Shown here piece after piece: positions 8,548 to 17,113 of a DNA stretch of 64,000 nt. A program made the translations under genes and the position numbers. Source of the stretch: Nitrospirota bacterium (lineage in GTDB: Bacteria; Nitrospirota; Thermodesulfovibrionia; Thermodesulfovibrionales; SM23-35); the NCBI GenBank assembly GCA_014859105.1, contig JACUUX010000001.1, positions 1 to 64,000 on the forward strand, read 5' to 3'. Each line of letters begins with the position of its first letter. Position 1 is the first letter of the stretch. A model generated the notes under the pieces. That model did no database searches, was not told where the DNA came from, and saw only the letters and a list, made by a program, of their open reading frames with translations.

Positions 8548-9675
8548 ATGAGGAGAAAGGTTATGGCTTTGATTGTAGGTTTGTGTTGCGTGCTATTTTT
8601 TGCAGGAACATCTATGGCAGCAGAAGATGAGGTATCTCAAAAAGATATCGAAAAAATTGTGAAAGCACTTAAAGGCTGGAAATTTGGTTACCTGTGGTAT
8701 ATTTCATATCAATATGGTGAAGACGGCAAGGGGATGGGAGAAGATTTTAACCAGTTCACTATAAAACGGGGCTACATAAATATAAGGAAAGAGTTTACTC
8801 CATGGTTCAGTGCCAGGATAACTCCGGACATAAACCAGATGAAAGATGACGAAAATAATTTTGACGGATCTTTTACGGTAAGACTCAAATACTTATATAG
8901 CCAGTTTAATATTCCGGATTTTGCCTTCTTTACTAACCCTTTCATTGAAGTTGGTATGGTTCACATGCCATGGCTTGACTATGAAGAGCATGTAAATTTC
9001 TACCGCTGTCAGGATACCATGTTCCTCGAGAGAAATAGCCTCTTCAATTCAGCAGACCTCGGTGCAACGTTTGTTTCCTTACTTGGCGGGGAAATGGATA
9101 AAGAGTATCAGGAGAAAGTAAATCACTACTATCCCGGCCGTTATGGAAGCATGGCTGCTGGAATCTACAATGGCGGCGGATATCATGCAAGTGAAAAGAA
9201 TAAAAATAAAGTCTTGGAAGGAAGGCTGACAATAAGACCCCTCCCGGACATCATTAAAGGTCTTCAGTTCTCATACTTCGGAATAACCGGGAAAGGGAAT
9301 AAAGATACGAACCCTGATTGGCGGGTTAATCTTGGATTCGTAAGTTACGAGCACGAATATGTTACGCTGACAGGCCAGTATTACCGGGGTAAGGGAAACC
9401 AGAAAGGTACGGATGAATATAACAAAGACGGCTATTCATTCTTTGCAGAAATAAAGCCGAATAAGACATTCAGCATTATAGGGCGTTATGATTTCTTTGA
9501 CCCAAATGATGATGTAAAAAATGATGAGAATGAGAGATATATTGCAGGTGTTGTCTATCATTTCCACAAGCAGCATAAGAATATGGTAGTTCTCGATGTC
9601 GATCATGTAAATTATAAGGATAGCAGTAAAAAAGATGATAAAAGAGTGCAGTTAACCTTACAGGTTGCTCTTTAA
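8548..9675 (+). CDS. Outer-membrane porin, phosphate-selective O/P type
   Basis: A 375-residue secreted beta-barrel with a clear signal peptide (hydrophobic run to about residue 22, cleavage near SMA-AEDE). It has alternating aromatic/charged strands and the KRGYINIRKEF and FSARITPDI strands found in short OprO/OprP-like porins. Its strong AGGAGG site lies 7 bases before the ATG. The Pho box in front and its place after phoBR support phosphate or polyphosphate passage. Selectivity itself cannot be read from sequence. Confidence 0.75.
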   Translation: MRRKVMALIVGLCCVLFFAGTSMAAEDEVSQKDIEKIVKALKGWKFGYLWYISYQYGEDGKGMGEDFNQFTIKRGYINIRKEFTPWFSARITPDINQMKDDENNFDGSFTVRLKYLYSQFNIPDFAFFTNPFIEVGMVHMPWLDYEEHVNFYRCQDTMFLERNSLFNSADLGATFVSLLGGEMDKEYQEKVNHYYPGRYGSMAAGIYNGGGYHASEKNKNKVLEGRLTIRPLPDIIKGLQFSYFGITGKGNKDTNPDWRVNLGFVSYEHEYVTLTGQYYRGKGNQKGTDEYNKDGYSFFAEIKPNKTFSIIGRYDFFDPNDDVKNDENERYIAGVVYHFHKQHKNMVVLDVDHVNYKDSSKKDDKRVQLTLQVAL

Positions 9676-9762
9676 ACGCCAGCTCCTGCAAAATCCTTTT
9701 CTGTAATTTCTGGCTCGTAATGGGGGAGATATTGACACATAAGAACTACTTGGGATACGTCT

Positions 9763-10704
9763 TTAATTCTTCTTAATAAATTTTCTTGGAACATGTTTCA
9801 TTATTATTGATTCAAGCATATTTAGGTGTTGGAGATTAAGAAAGTAATGACATTCTTCAACGAGTCGTTTAAAATCTGCCTTTCTCGCTAACCAGCCTAT
9901 TCCATCAACAAAGTTTATAAAGACCCTCTTTTCTTTATACCGCATATTTCTTTCTCTGACCCGTTCATATGCCCTATACATATCTCGTGCCTTATTCGTT
10001 TGCCCACTGGATGTTGTTTCCTGATAAGAGGCCATGATGATTACATAAGGATTATTTTTGCTCGGCACAACCCAGTCTGCATCTGTGTGAATTAAGTCTA
10101 TTCTACCCCTTTCGTAAGTTACACCACATTTTTGTTTTATCCTTTCCAGTTCACCTTTAATAAGGCTCTCAACCTTCTTGCCTTTGAGATTACCATACCA
10201 TTTTCGGGATTCTTGCTCTTTAATTTTCAATCGTCTTTTTATTTCAGGTTCTCCTACAACTTCTTTTAGATTCAATTTTTCAAGGTAATAGCGAGGCAAA
10301 AGATTTTTCAGTTCTTTATCTTCGGCACCCTCAACCAATAATTTTGCAATCTCCTTAGCAAAACTATTATCTCCTTTTATCTTAGTTTTAATTTTTTTGA
10401 AGTCCCATTCTGAATCAAACCCTGTACCCACCCTGCCAATTCTTCTTAATAAACTTACAATCCTTATAAATTTTTCTTGAGAAAGGGTAAGGTCGGATAG
10501 GATTACCTCTAAGCCCTCTTTTTTCTCTCTGAGGTACTCAGCGACCTTATTGACTTTTATAGGTTTTTGAGAAATTCTACCATTTGCTGAGTCTTTTGCT
10601 ATAGATCCTACTTTGCCGTCAATTATATTTTCAATTTCTTCATCGATTAAAAACTCGGTTGTCGTAGACCATGCCTCTTCAAAAGTAATTTTTCTAGCTT
10701 GCAT
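9763..10704 (-). CDS. Probable type II restriction endonuclease
   Basis: A 313-residue protein whose C-terminal half carries VIIMASYQETTSSGQT and a later FVDGIGWLARKADF stretch. These resemble type II restriction enzymes of the PD-(D/E)XK fold (DpnII-like group). An Asp in the DADWVVPSKNNPY stretch and the following strand are the likely active-site region, but the usual E-x-K is not obvious. The start overlaps the end of the methyltransferase gene by 11 bases, the standard layout of a restriction-modification pair. The family call rests on motifs plus context; the recognition site is unknown. Confidence 0.65.
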   Translation of the reverse strand: MQARKITFEEAWSTTTEFLIDEEIENIIDGKVGSIAKDSANGRISQKPIKVNKVAEYLREKKEGLEVILSDLTLSQEKFIRIVSLLRRIGRVGTGFDSEWDFKKIKTKIKGDNSFAKEIAKLLVEGAEDKELKNLLPRYYLEKLNLKEVVGEPEIKRRLKIKEQESRKWYGNLKGKKVESLIKGELERIKQKCGVTYERGRIDLIHTDADWVVPSKNNPYVIIMASYQETTSSGQTNKARDMYRAYERVRERNMRYKEKRVFINFVDGIGWLARKADFKRLVEECHYFLNLQHLNMLESIIMKHVPRKFIKKN

Positions 10705-12346
10705 TTCGCAACTCCAGCTTTGCAGCCTTTAATGCCTTACCCCAGGTCTGGAAAGCCTCTTTAAACAAACAGATACTATATTTGCTAATTCTTTGTACGT
10801 CTTTTTCTGAAGGAAGTTTGCCTAAAGATAGCGTTATTTTCTTAAGTTCAAGCTGAAGTTCTTTTTTCGTAACGGGTCTTACATTTTTTTCTATAGAAGG
10901 TCTTGGAATAAATCCATTAGATTCAAGTTGTGCTAACTTCCTTTGTGTTATATCAACGTAGTGTTTATCTATGTCTATGGATATATACCGCCGTCCGAGC
11001 TTATATGCAGCTATTGCTGTAGTCCCAACACCGGCTAAAGCATCTAAGACAACTTCTCCTTCATTAGAGGATAACATGATTATCCTTTCTAAAAATTTCT
11101 CTGGTAACTGGCATGGATGTTGATCTCTTTCTCTCTTGTGTTTTATCCTGTGTATATCCCACCATATGTCAGTTAAAGGAACTTTAGGATCTATTCCTTG
11201 TTCTTTTCTTTTTCTTATACATGATTGCCTGAGGCAAAAAGATGGAGCGTCTATGGGACTAACATCCTTATAGTTAAAAGTAAATTTTGTAGGATGCTTG
11301 GTGTAGAAAAGAAGTGCATAATGAGCAGGCATTATCTTTCCCCGCGGTTCTGAAACTGCATCCCATACAATCCAATTTTGAAGATAAAGATATTGATTAA
11401 GAAAAGAGGCATGATAAATAGACCACTTGGGAAGATTTAGCAGATAAAGAGATCCAGTGGGTTTAAGAACCCTGATGTATTCCCTTAACCATGAATTGCA
11501 CCAATTTATATACCTCTGGTCTTCCTTCTCATCATCATATGAATTATATGCTTTATCTAAATTATAAGGAGGGTCTGCAAAGACTAAATCAATGCAATTA
11601 TCAGGATATTTTTTGAGTATCTCTATTGCATCTCCACAATAAACAACATCAAGAAGATTCTTATTAAGTTTGTTAATCTTATCGATTGATTGCGATAAAG
11701 AAGGTTGGGAATTAAAATAACTACGAATTGAAGAATTATTGCCAAAGTCTATCCCCTCATATGGAAATATTAGGCATCTTCCATTTTCAGCATCAGCATT
11801 ATCTATTAGCTGTAATGCAACTTGCAGCGCTGGTAGAGAAATCATAGTGTAATTATTTTGTTTAGGTAAATTTCGCCAAACATCAGATATAACATATCCT
11901 GTAGGATTCATAAGGTGAGACTTTCCACCCCAATCCTTTAGGGTTTTGTTACAAAAACTACAATACTGATGAGGAAACCGAACTTTATTCACTTCAAAAG
12001 TATCTTTAGATTTTGAAAACATAACAATTGCTGCATGGCTTGAGGGAAGGCCGGATTTATCGTTGATAGTTTTTGAGTCGATAGCGATCCAGTATTTGAA
12101 ATATAGAGACTTTATTAATGGTTTTACTATATCTGTCAGATCCTTAGGAATCCCTTGAATTAAAAGGATGCCTTTCTTCCTAAGAACTCTTATACATTGA
12201 TCTAAAATCTCTTTGATATTCTCTCTTTTAGAGGATTTTAGGATACAAGAGCTTGCAATTATTATTGAGTCAATGCATTGGTCATCCATGGATTTTAATA
12301 TTTTTATGTAGTTTGATTTTTTTAGATAATCTATTTTCATTTGCAA
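10694..12346 (-). CDS. DNA methyltransferase with a degenerate N-terminal duplicate domain
   Basis: A 550-residue protein. Its middle-to-C-terminal part (about 230-475) is a complete amino-methyltransferase: catalytic FADPPYNLDKAY, then a target-recognition segment, then the SAM-binding DALAGVGTTAIAA, the motif order of beta-class enzymes. The N-terminal 200 residues appear to be a second, decayed copy. KILKSMDDQCIDSIIIASSC aligns with EILKKYPDNCIDLVFADPPY, and HAAIVMFSKSKDTF aligns with HYALLFYTKHPTKF. The N-terminal copy has lost DPPY and the glycine-rich loop but holds a CSFC and WGGKSH zinc-ribbon-like segment. A 70-residue tail follows. The partner restriction gene overlaps its 3' end. 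Confidence 0.82.
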   Translation of the reverse strand: MQMKIDYLKKSNYIKILKSMDDQCIDSIIIASSCILKSSKRENIKEILDQCIRVLRKKGILLIQGIPKDLTDIVKPLIKSLYFKYWIAIDSKTINDKSGLPSSHAAIVMFSKSKDTFEVNKVRFPHQYCSFCNKTLKDWGGKSHLMNPTGYVISDVWRNLPKQNNYTMISLPALQVALQLIDNADAENGRCLIFPYEGIDFGNNSSIRSYFNSQPSLSQSIDKINKLNKNLLDVVYCGDAIEILKKYPDNCIDLVFADPPYNLDKAYNSYDDEKEDQRYINWCNSWLREYIRVLKPTGSLYLLNLPKWSIYHASFLNQYLYLQNWIVWDAVSEPRGKIMPAHYALLFYTKHPTKFTFNYKDVSPIDAPSFCLRQSCIRKRKEQGIDPKVPLTDIWWDIHRIKHKRERDQHPCQLPEKFLERIIMLSSNEGEVVLDALAGVGTTAIAAYKLGRRYISIDIDKHYVDITQRKLAQLESNGFIPRPSIEKNVRPVTKKELQLELKKITLSLGKLPSEKDVQRISKYSICLFKEAFQTWGKALKAAKLELRNAS

Positions 12347-12446
12347 ACCTATTACTTATTAAAAAAACTTTTGAATATTATAGCAAAACTTTTTTCTTCT
12401 GTATCTTTTTAATACCTAAATTGAGCTGTTCTTTGATCAAATTCAG

Positions 12447-12465
12447 GACAGGCAAGACGCCTGTC
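12447..12465. repeat. Small GC-rich hairpin
   Basis: gacaggc-aagac-gcctgtc is a perfect 7-bp stem with a 5-base loop. It lies in the 292-base gap upstream of the methyltransferase gene, in otherwise AT-rich DNA. It resembles a REP-type unit. Confidence 0.45.
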
Positions 12466-12638
12466 TCAGTGGTATTATGAGATAATAAATCGCTCAATTT
12501 TGGTAATAAAGAATTTTTTATCCATTTAACAAATTTCTGATAGGCTGTATGTTCAGTCTTGTGGATGGTTATTTAGAAGGGGCTTGTAACTTTTGCGGGC
12601 TTTTAGGTGAGCTTGGTTTTCTTCATTTCTTTTTTTGT

Positions 12639-13166
12639 TTATAAAATCTTCCATCCCCTTTTGGTTTTCAGGTCGTAAACATCCTCTCCTTCTCTGACAA
12701 GAGTGGTTCCTTTGTATTTAAATCTCTTCACAAGGTATTTTATTACTGAAATAGGATAAAGAACCTCAAACCCCTGCACCTTTATCTGTCCTTTTTGTTT
12801 CACAAACATAGGGAATATCAAATCCTTTTCCATTCCATCAACTACAAAACCAGTTGTCTTAAGAAAATCTACTGAAAATAACTCTCTGCGCTCGCATGAA
12901 TCTATTGAAACAGACTCAATCCTTCTTGGAAAATTCAGGGTCTTCTTATAACGTGTTTTCAGATAGTCAACAATAAATACCCTCGGATCAATAACAAAAC
13001 CTGTCAAATACTTTTTCCCATTTTTATGGACATCAATCTCAAGATATCCATAGTCGAAGTTAAACTTCTCCTTTCTGGAATCTAACCAATTCTTACCATA
13101 CCAGTCCATACTATAAAATTTAGCAACTGAGATATGTAACATATTTTTTTCTATAACTGCATACAT
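12639..13166 (-). CDS. Unrecognised 175-residue protein
   Basis: No family recognised. The protein is compact, basic and aromatic-rich (for example FYSMDWYGKNWLDSRKEKF, GFVIDPRVFIVDYLKTRYKK), with beta-rich composition and no signal peptide or membrane helix. It starts 3 bases after the stop of the 57-residue gene upstream, so the two are probably co-transcribed and translationally coupled. It lies in the accessory island with restriction-modification genes, which makes a defence or mobile-element role possible. Nothing in the sequence shows a function. Confidence 0.6.
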   Translation of the reverse strand: MYAVIEKNMLHISVAKFYSMDWYGKNWLDSRKEKFNFDYGYLEIDVHKNGKKYLTGFVIDPRVFIVDYLKTRYKKTLNFPRRIESVSIDSCERRELFSVDFLKTTGFVVDGMEKDLIFPMFVKQKGQIKVQGFEVLYPISVIKYLVKRFKYKGTTLVREGEDVYDLKTKRGWKIL

Positions 13167-13169
13167 ATT

Positions 13170-13343
13170 TTAATTCTTCCGGACCGAACTGCTAATTACT
13201 TTATTTATCTCCCTATTTATCTCCCTGTCCATATCTTTTTCAATAGCGATGACCTTTGTCTTCTTCTTTGGAGCCCACCCATGCTGATGAGGCTTGCATA
13301 ATGCACATCCTTTTGATTTTTTGTCTTTGTAAACTTTTCCCAT
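13170..13343 (-). CDS. 57-residue basic CxxC mini-protein
   Basis: A short frame starting MGKVYKDKKSKGCALCKPHQ, then HGWAPKKKTK. The CALC pair followed by HQHG suggests a small metal-binding (zinc) peptide. The basic first half could contact nucleic acid. The start codon lies 8 bases after the stop of the RadC-like gene, and the stop 3 bases before the next start, so it fits an operon. I have seen similar small CxLCKP proteins in bacterial genomes without a known role. Confidence 0.6.
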   Translation of the reverse strand: MGKVYKDKKSKGCALCKPHQHGWAPKKKTKVIAIEKDMDREINREINKVISSSVRKN

Positions 13344-13351
13344 ATTATCTT

Positions 13352-13654
13352 TTAGTTTGATTCCTTATTATATTCTTTTAACACCTGATTAACAATTCTT
13401 CTTGCAATCTCAAAGGCTGCTGCAATCCTTATAATTTTCACATCTCCAAGTCCTTTAAACTGAAGAAACTTTTCAAGGGGCTGGTTTGACATACCTTTAA
13501 AAGAGCCGAATTTATCAAGAATTTCCTGTACAACTTTTTCAGCAGGTATGCCTTTTGTGCCGGTGGAAATAAGAATTGATAATAACTCGGCATCTGTTAA
13601 AGATTCAGCGCCAAGCTCTCTTAACTTACCGCCAGGATGTGTCCATGTTTTCAT
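13352..13654 (-). CDS. RadC N-terminal helix-hairpin-helix domain only
   Basis: A 100-residue protein matching the first domain of RadC/UPF0758: KLRELGAESLTDAELLSILISTGTKG, then FKGLGDVKIIRIAAAFEIARRI. Full RadC is about 220 residues with a C-terminal JAB/MPN metalloprotease-like domain (HxH...D), which is absent here. It may be a stand-alone helix-hairpin-helix DNA-binding protein or a truncated radC. RadC-like genes are frequent in mobile elements and defence islands. It heads the small gene run 13654-12639. Confidence 0.7.
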   Translation of the reverse strand: MKTWTHPGGKLRELGAESLTDAELLSILISTGTKGIPAEKVVQEILDKFGSFKGMSNQPLEKFLQFKGLGDVKIIRIAAAFEIARRIVNQVLKEYNKESN

Positions 13655-13719
13655 AATATTTTCTCTGCAGGTTTATTTAAACGCATCTGCATAATTTTAA
13701 TTGCATTTTCCGGGTTAAA

Positions 13720-14025
13720 TTATCTGTTACGTAAAAAATCACCGAGCAGTCCCCTGCTGTGCTCATCCTCATGACAGTAAACACACAGTTTTTCCCAGTT
13801 GGAACCGTCAGGTTGATTATTCAGGGGATTTCCGTCTTTATGATGTACAGTCAGGAGCTGTCTGCTTTTGTAATCGAATTCCCTCGCGCATTTGGCACAG
13901 ATAAGCCCGTGTATCTTCAATGATTGTTCTCTGAAATTGCTGACCGCAGATATTCTTTTTAATTCCCTGACAATATCTTCAGCTGATTTAGTGCTGTCCA
14001 CCTTTCTAAACTGCTTTTTGCGCAC
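13720..14025 (-). CDS. HNH nuclease-like protein (YajD type)
   Basis: A 101-residue protein with CAKC...HHKDGN...N...CVYCHEDEH, the zinc-binding and catalytic pattern of HNH proteins of the YajD group. The two CxxC pairs hold a structural zinc and the HH of TVHHKDGN is the active-site histidine pair. A close paralogue lies at 47069-47410. YajD-type proteins have no settled function. It stands alone beside a glycosidase relic at the island's right edge. Confidence 0.8.
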   Translation of the reverse strand: MRKKQFRKVDSTKSAEDIVRELKRISAVSNFREQSLKIHGLICAKCAREFDYKSRQLLTVHHKDGNPLNNQPDGSNWEKLCVYCHEDEHSRGLLGDFLRNR

Positions 14026-14030
14026 CTATA

Positions 14031-14216
14031 AAGAATAAATTCCTCTGGGGTGTTGCTACATCAGCCTTTCAGCTTGAAGGGTCTCCTTATGCCGACTGGA
14101 CTTCATGGGATGTGATACTTAATTCGAATCCTGATGTTACAAACCACTACAAACTCTACAGAGACGATTTAAACCTGCTGAAAGAACTGGGTGTAAACGC
14201 ATATAGGTTCTCAATT
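14031..14216 (+). pseudogene. N-terminal relic of a family 1 glycoside hydrolase
   Basis: The plus strand reads KNKFLWGVATSAFQLEGSPY, then DWTSWD, then LLKELGVNAYRFSI, the N-terminal signature of GH1 beta-glycosidases. The start codon is missing, and the rest of the roughly 430-residue enzyme is cut off after RFSI, eight bases before the pstS Pho box. It marks the boundary of a deletion or insertion. Confidence 0.75.
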
Positions 14217-14223
14217 GTGAGAT

Positions 14224-14280
14224 ATGTAACAGAAACTTAACAAAAATGTAACATAATTGTAACAATCAATCGGGTATTTT
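14224..14280 (+). promoter_or_regulatory. Four-repeat Pho box and -10 upstream of pstS
   Basis: Heptamers atgtaac (14224), acttaac (14235), atgtaac (14246) and ttgtaac (14257) sit exactly 11 bases apart. A candidate -10 tattttaa begins at 14275, 11 bases after the last heptamer. The layout matches PhoB-activated promoters and the arrangement before the porin. Confidence 0.8.
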
Positions 14281-14303
14281 AAAACCAAGAAGGAGGATAA
14301 AGT

Positions 14304-15116
14304 ATGAAAAAGTTCTTAACAATTATAGTCGCTGTTCTCTTCGCGTGTTCTTATGCCGGCATTTCTTTTGGCGAGAACATTCGAATCGATGGTTCGACAA
14401 CGGTTCTGCCGGTGGCACAGAAGGCTGCCGAGGTTTATATGAAGAAAAACCCTGAAACGAGGATATATGTGTCCGGAAGCGGCTCTGGAACCGGGATAAA
14501 GGCACTTATTGATGGGACAACCGATATTGCGACCAGTTCAAGGGAGGCAAAAGATAAAGAGATAGGTTCTGCCAGGTCGAAAGGAGTTATCCTTACAGAC
14601 CATAAAGTCGCACTTGATGGTATAGTGCCGGTAATTCATCCTTCTATGAAAATTGATAACTTAACGATGGAACAACTCAGAGATATCTATAACGGAAAAA
14701 TCAAAAGATGGAAGGAAATCGGAGGTCCGGACAGGCCTATTTCCGTGGTATCAAGAGATACAAGTTCTGGTACATACGAGGTGTGGGCTGAAAAGGTTCT
14801 CGAAAGCGATAAGGTAAGGCCTGACGCACTCCTTGTTGCATCAAACGGTCAGGCTGTACAGACCGTTGCACAGAACAGATATGCTATTGGCTATATAGGT
14901 ATCGGGTATATTGACAGGTCTGTTAAGGTTCTGAAGGTAAATGGTAAGACCGCCTCACCTGAAGGTATCCGTGATGGTTCATGGCCGGTTGCAAGGCCGC
15001 TTTATATGTACACGAATGGGAAGCCTTCTGGTGTTATTGGTAATTTCATTGACTTCGTTTTATCAAAAGAAGGCCAGCAGATTGTAAACGAAGTCAAATA
15101 TATCAGCATTAAATGA
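14304..15116 (+). CDS. pstS: Phosphate ABC transporter substrate-binding protein
   Basis: A 270-residue periplasmic binding protein with a signal peptide (about 1-23). Phosphate-binding segments include GSTTVLPVAQKAA, SGSGSGTGIKALIDG and SRDTSSGTYEVW. It delivers phosphate to PstCA. AGGAGG stands 8 bases before the ATG. It follows a four-repeat Pho box and is separated from pstC by a stem-loop, so it is probably made in excess over the permease. Confidence 0.95.
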   Translation: MKKFLTIIVAVLFACSYAGISFGENIRIDGSTTVLPVAQKAAEVYMKKNPETRIYVSGSGSGTGIKALIDGTTDIATSSREAKDKEIGSARSKGVILTDHKVALDGIVPVIHPSMKIDNLTMEQLRDIYNGKIKRWKEIGGPDRPISVVSRDTSSGTYEVWAEKVLESDKVRPDALLVASNGQAVQTVAQNRYAIGYIGIGYIDRSVKVLKVNGKTASPEGIRDGSWPVARPLYMYTNGKPSGVIGNFIDFVLSKEGQQIVNEVKYISIK

Positions 15117-15150
15117 TGAATTTAAAATAAGTAAAAAATATAATTATTCT

Positions 15151-15180
15151 AAGGAAAGAAACCAGATAGTTCCTTTCCTT
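15151..15180 (+). terminator. Stem-loop between pstS and pstC
   Basis: aaggaaagaaac-cagata-gttcctttcctt forms a 12-bp stem with one mismatch, followed by an A/T-rich stretch lacking a pure T-run. Such hairpins after a binding-protein gene usually act as a leaky terminator or 3' mRNA stabiliser. Confidence 0.5.
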
Positions 15181-15221
15181 ATTTAAAATCCTTTTAAATA
15201 TTTAAAGGGGGTAGAAACTAT

Positions 15222-16214
15222 TTGGCATTAAAGTGGCAGACCAGGGAAAAGGCTGTTGAGATCATCGTCACTTCTGTTGGGTTTTTATCAGTTATAGTGC
15301 TTTTATTAATAGGCTTTTTTCTATTCAAAGAAGCCTTTTACATATTTTATAAGGCTGGGGTCTTAAAGGTTCTTTTTGGTACAGCCTGGTATCCTACCTA
15401 TGAACCACCAAGTTTTGGTATGTTCCCTTTAATTATGGGTACAGTTGCTGTCACAGTCCTTACAGCCATCATGGCTATACCTTTAGGTCTGGCAACTGCA
15501 GTGTATATAGCCGAAATTGCACATTATAAAGTTAAAGAAATTTTAAAGCCACTAGTTGAGATGCTCGCAAGTTTCCCATCCGTCGTTCTCGGCTTTTTTG
15601 GCATGGTTGTGATAGCTCCTATTCTTTCCAGCTGGCTTTCACCCATTATCTCTGAAAGACTTCCTGAGCTATTGAGAAGTACAAATTTACCCTTTGTTTC
15701 AACCACACTTGCCGATATGTGCTATGACAAATTATTTATCGCATCCGGGCTGAATATTTCTACCGCAGCCTTAATGCTCAGTGTCAGGGCAATTCCCATA
15801 ATTTCGAGTATCGCAGAAGATGCCCTGACAGCCGTCCCCCGCACTTACAGAGAAGCGTCTTATTCCCTTGGTGCAAGTAAATGGGAAACCATATGGAGGG
15901 TTGTTATCCCTTCCTCCGTGTCAGGATTAAGCGTCGCAGTAATTCTGGGAATCGGCACAATTATCGGCGAGACAATGATTGTACTTATGGTTGCAGGAGG
16001 CGCCGCCGTAATTCCACTCTGGATTTTTGACCCTGCCAGACCGATGCCATCTGCAATAGCTGCTGAGATGGCAGAGGCACCTTACCAGAGCCTCCATTAT
16101 CATGCACTTTTCGGTGTGGGGGCGATCCTTTTTCTTATAACTTTTTTATTGAGCCTTATCTCTGATTTCGTATCCAGAAAATACAGGGCTATAAGAATAG
16201 GAGAGAAAATATAA
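15222..16214 (+). CDS. pstC: Phosphate ABC transporter permease PstC
   Basis: A 330-residue inner-membrane permease with six or more helices. The conserved binding-protein-dependent loop reads EASYSLGASKWETIWRVVIP near residue 210. The start is TTG at 15222 after AAAGGGGG. The gene is about 30 residues longer than PstA and carries the periplasmic insertion typical of PstC. Its stop overlaps the pstA ATG by one base. Confidence 0.94.
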   Translation: MALKWQTREKAVEIIVTSVGFLSVIVLLLIGFFLFKEAFYIFYKAGVLKVLFGTAWYPTYEPPSFGMFPLIMGTVAVTVLTAIMAIPLGLATAVYIAEIAHYKVKEILKPLVEMLASFPSVVLGFFGMVVIAPILSSWLSPIISERLPELLRSTNLPFVSTTLADMCYDKLFIASGLNISTAALMLSVRAIPIISSIAEDALTAVPRTYREASYSLGASKWETIWRVVIPSSVSGLSVAVILGIGTIIGETMIVLMVAGGAAVIPLWIFDPARPMPSAIAAEMAEAPYQSLHYHALFGVGAILFLITFLLSLISDFVSRKYRAIRIGEKI

Positions 16215-17113
16215 TGCGCAATAAAGAAAAAAATTCTGAAACTTCTGATTTGATGCGCAAGAAAAAATTCAATCTGAAGGAAGGTTTTTTCCTGTCACTT
16301 ATAAGGACACTGGGATTCACCGGGGCAGTAATCCTATTTATAATATTGTTTTTTGTGGCTTATAACGGAATCCACATTTTGAGCTGGGAATTTATCACAC
16401 AACCACCTGTTGATGCCATGACGAAGGGCGGTATCTTCCCGGTAATTGTCGGAACAATCTTGCTGACCGCCTTATGTATGATAATAGTTGTACCCATCGG
16501 TGTTATAACAGCTATTTTTCTGGCTGAATATTCAAAACCCGGGGTGCTTCTAAAAACTGTTATGATGTCAATATATACCCTTGCAGGCGTTCCTTCGGTT
16601 GTATTTGGACTCTTTGGACTTGCAGTTTTTGTTGTTGCTTTTAATTTCGGCATGAGTTTGCTTGCAGGTTCGCTAACACTCGCTGTTATGATACTCCCTT
16701 ACATAATATCAACATCTGAAGAGGCTATTAAGACTGTACCATACAGCTTTAAAGAGGCCTCTTTTGCCTGTGGCGCTACAAAATGGCAGACTATAAGAAA
16801 AGTGGTTCTGCCTACCGCAATGCCGGGTATCCTGACAGGAGGTATATTAGGCACGGCAAAAGTTTCAGGGGAGACAGCTCCGATTATGTTCACTGCGGCT
16901 GCCTTTTTTACACCCGGCGTCCCCAGATCTTTGTTTGAACCCTTGATGGCATTGCCTTATCACATATATGTATTAGCCACATCTGGAACACACATTGAGG
17001 AAACAAGGCCGATACAGTATGGCACAGCCTTGACCTTAATTGTTTTAGTGCTTGGAATGAATCTTTTGGGAATAATCCTGAGGTCGAGGCAGAGAAAGAA
17101 AAAGGCGTGGTAG
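16214..17113 (+). CDS. pstA: Phosphate ABC transporter permease PstA
   Basis: A 299-residue permease, the second half of the phosphate channel. Its EAA loop [20 protein letters not shown] is visible near residue 180, with six predicted membrane helices. It overlaps pstC by one base and pstB by seven, indicating one translationally coupled operon. Confidence 0.94.
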   Translation: MRNKEKNSETSDLMRKKKFNLKEGFFLSLIRTLGFTGAVILFIILFFVAYNGIHILSWEFITQPPVDAMTKGGIFPVIVGTILLTALCMIIVVPIGVITAIFLAEYSKPGVLLKTVMMSIYTLAGVPSVVFGLFGLAVFVVAFNFGMSLLAGSLTLAVMILPYIISTSEEAIKTVPYSFKEASFACGATKWQTIRKVVLPTAMPGILTGGILGTAKVSGETAPIMFTAAAFFTPGVPRSLFEPLMALPYHIYVLATSGTHIEETRPIQYGTALTLIVLVLGMNLLGIILRSRQRKKKAW

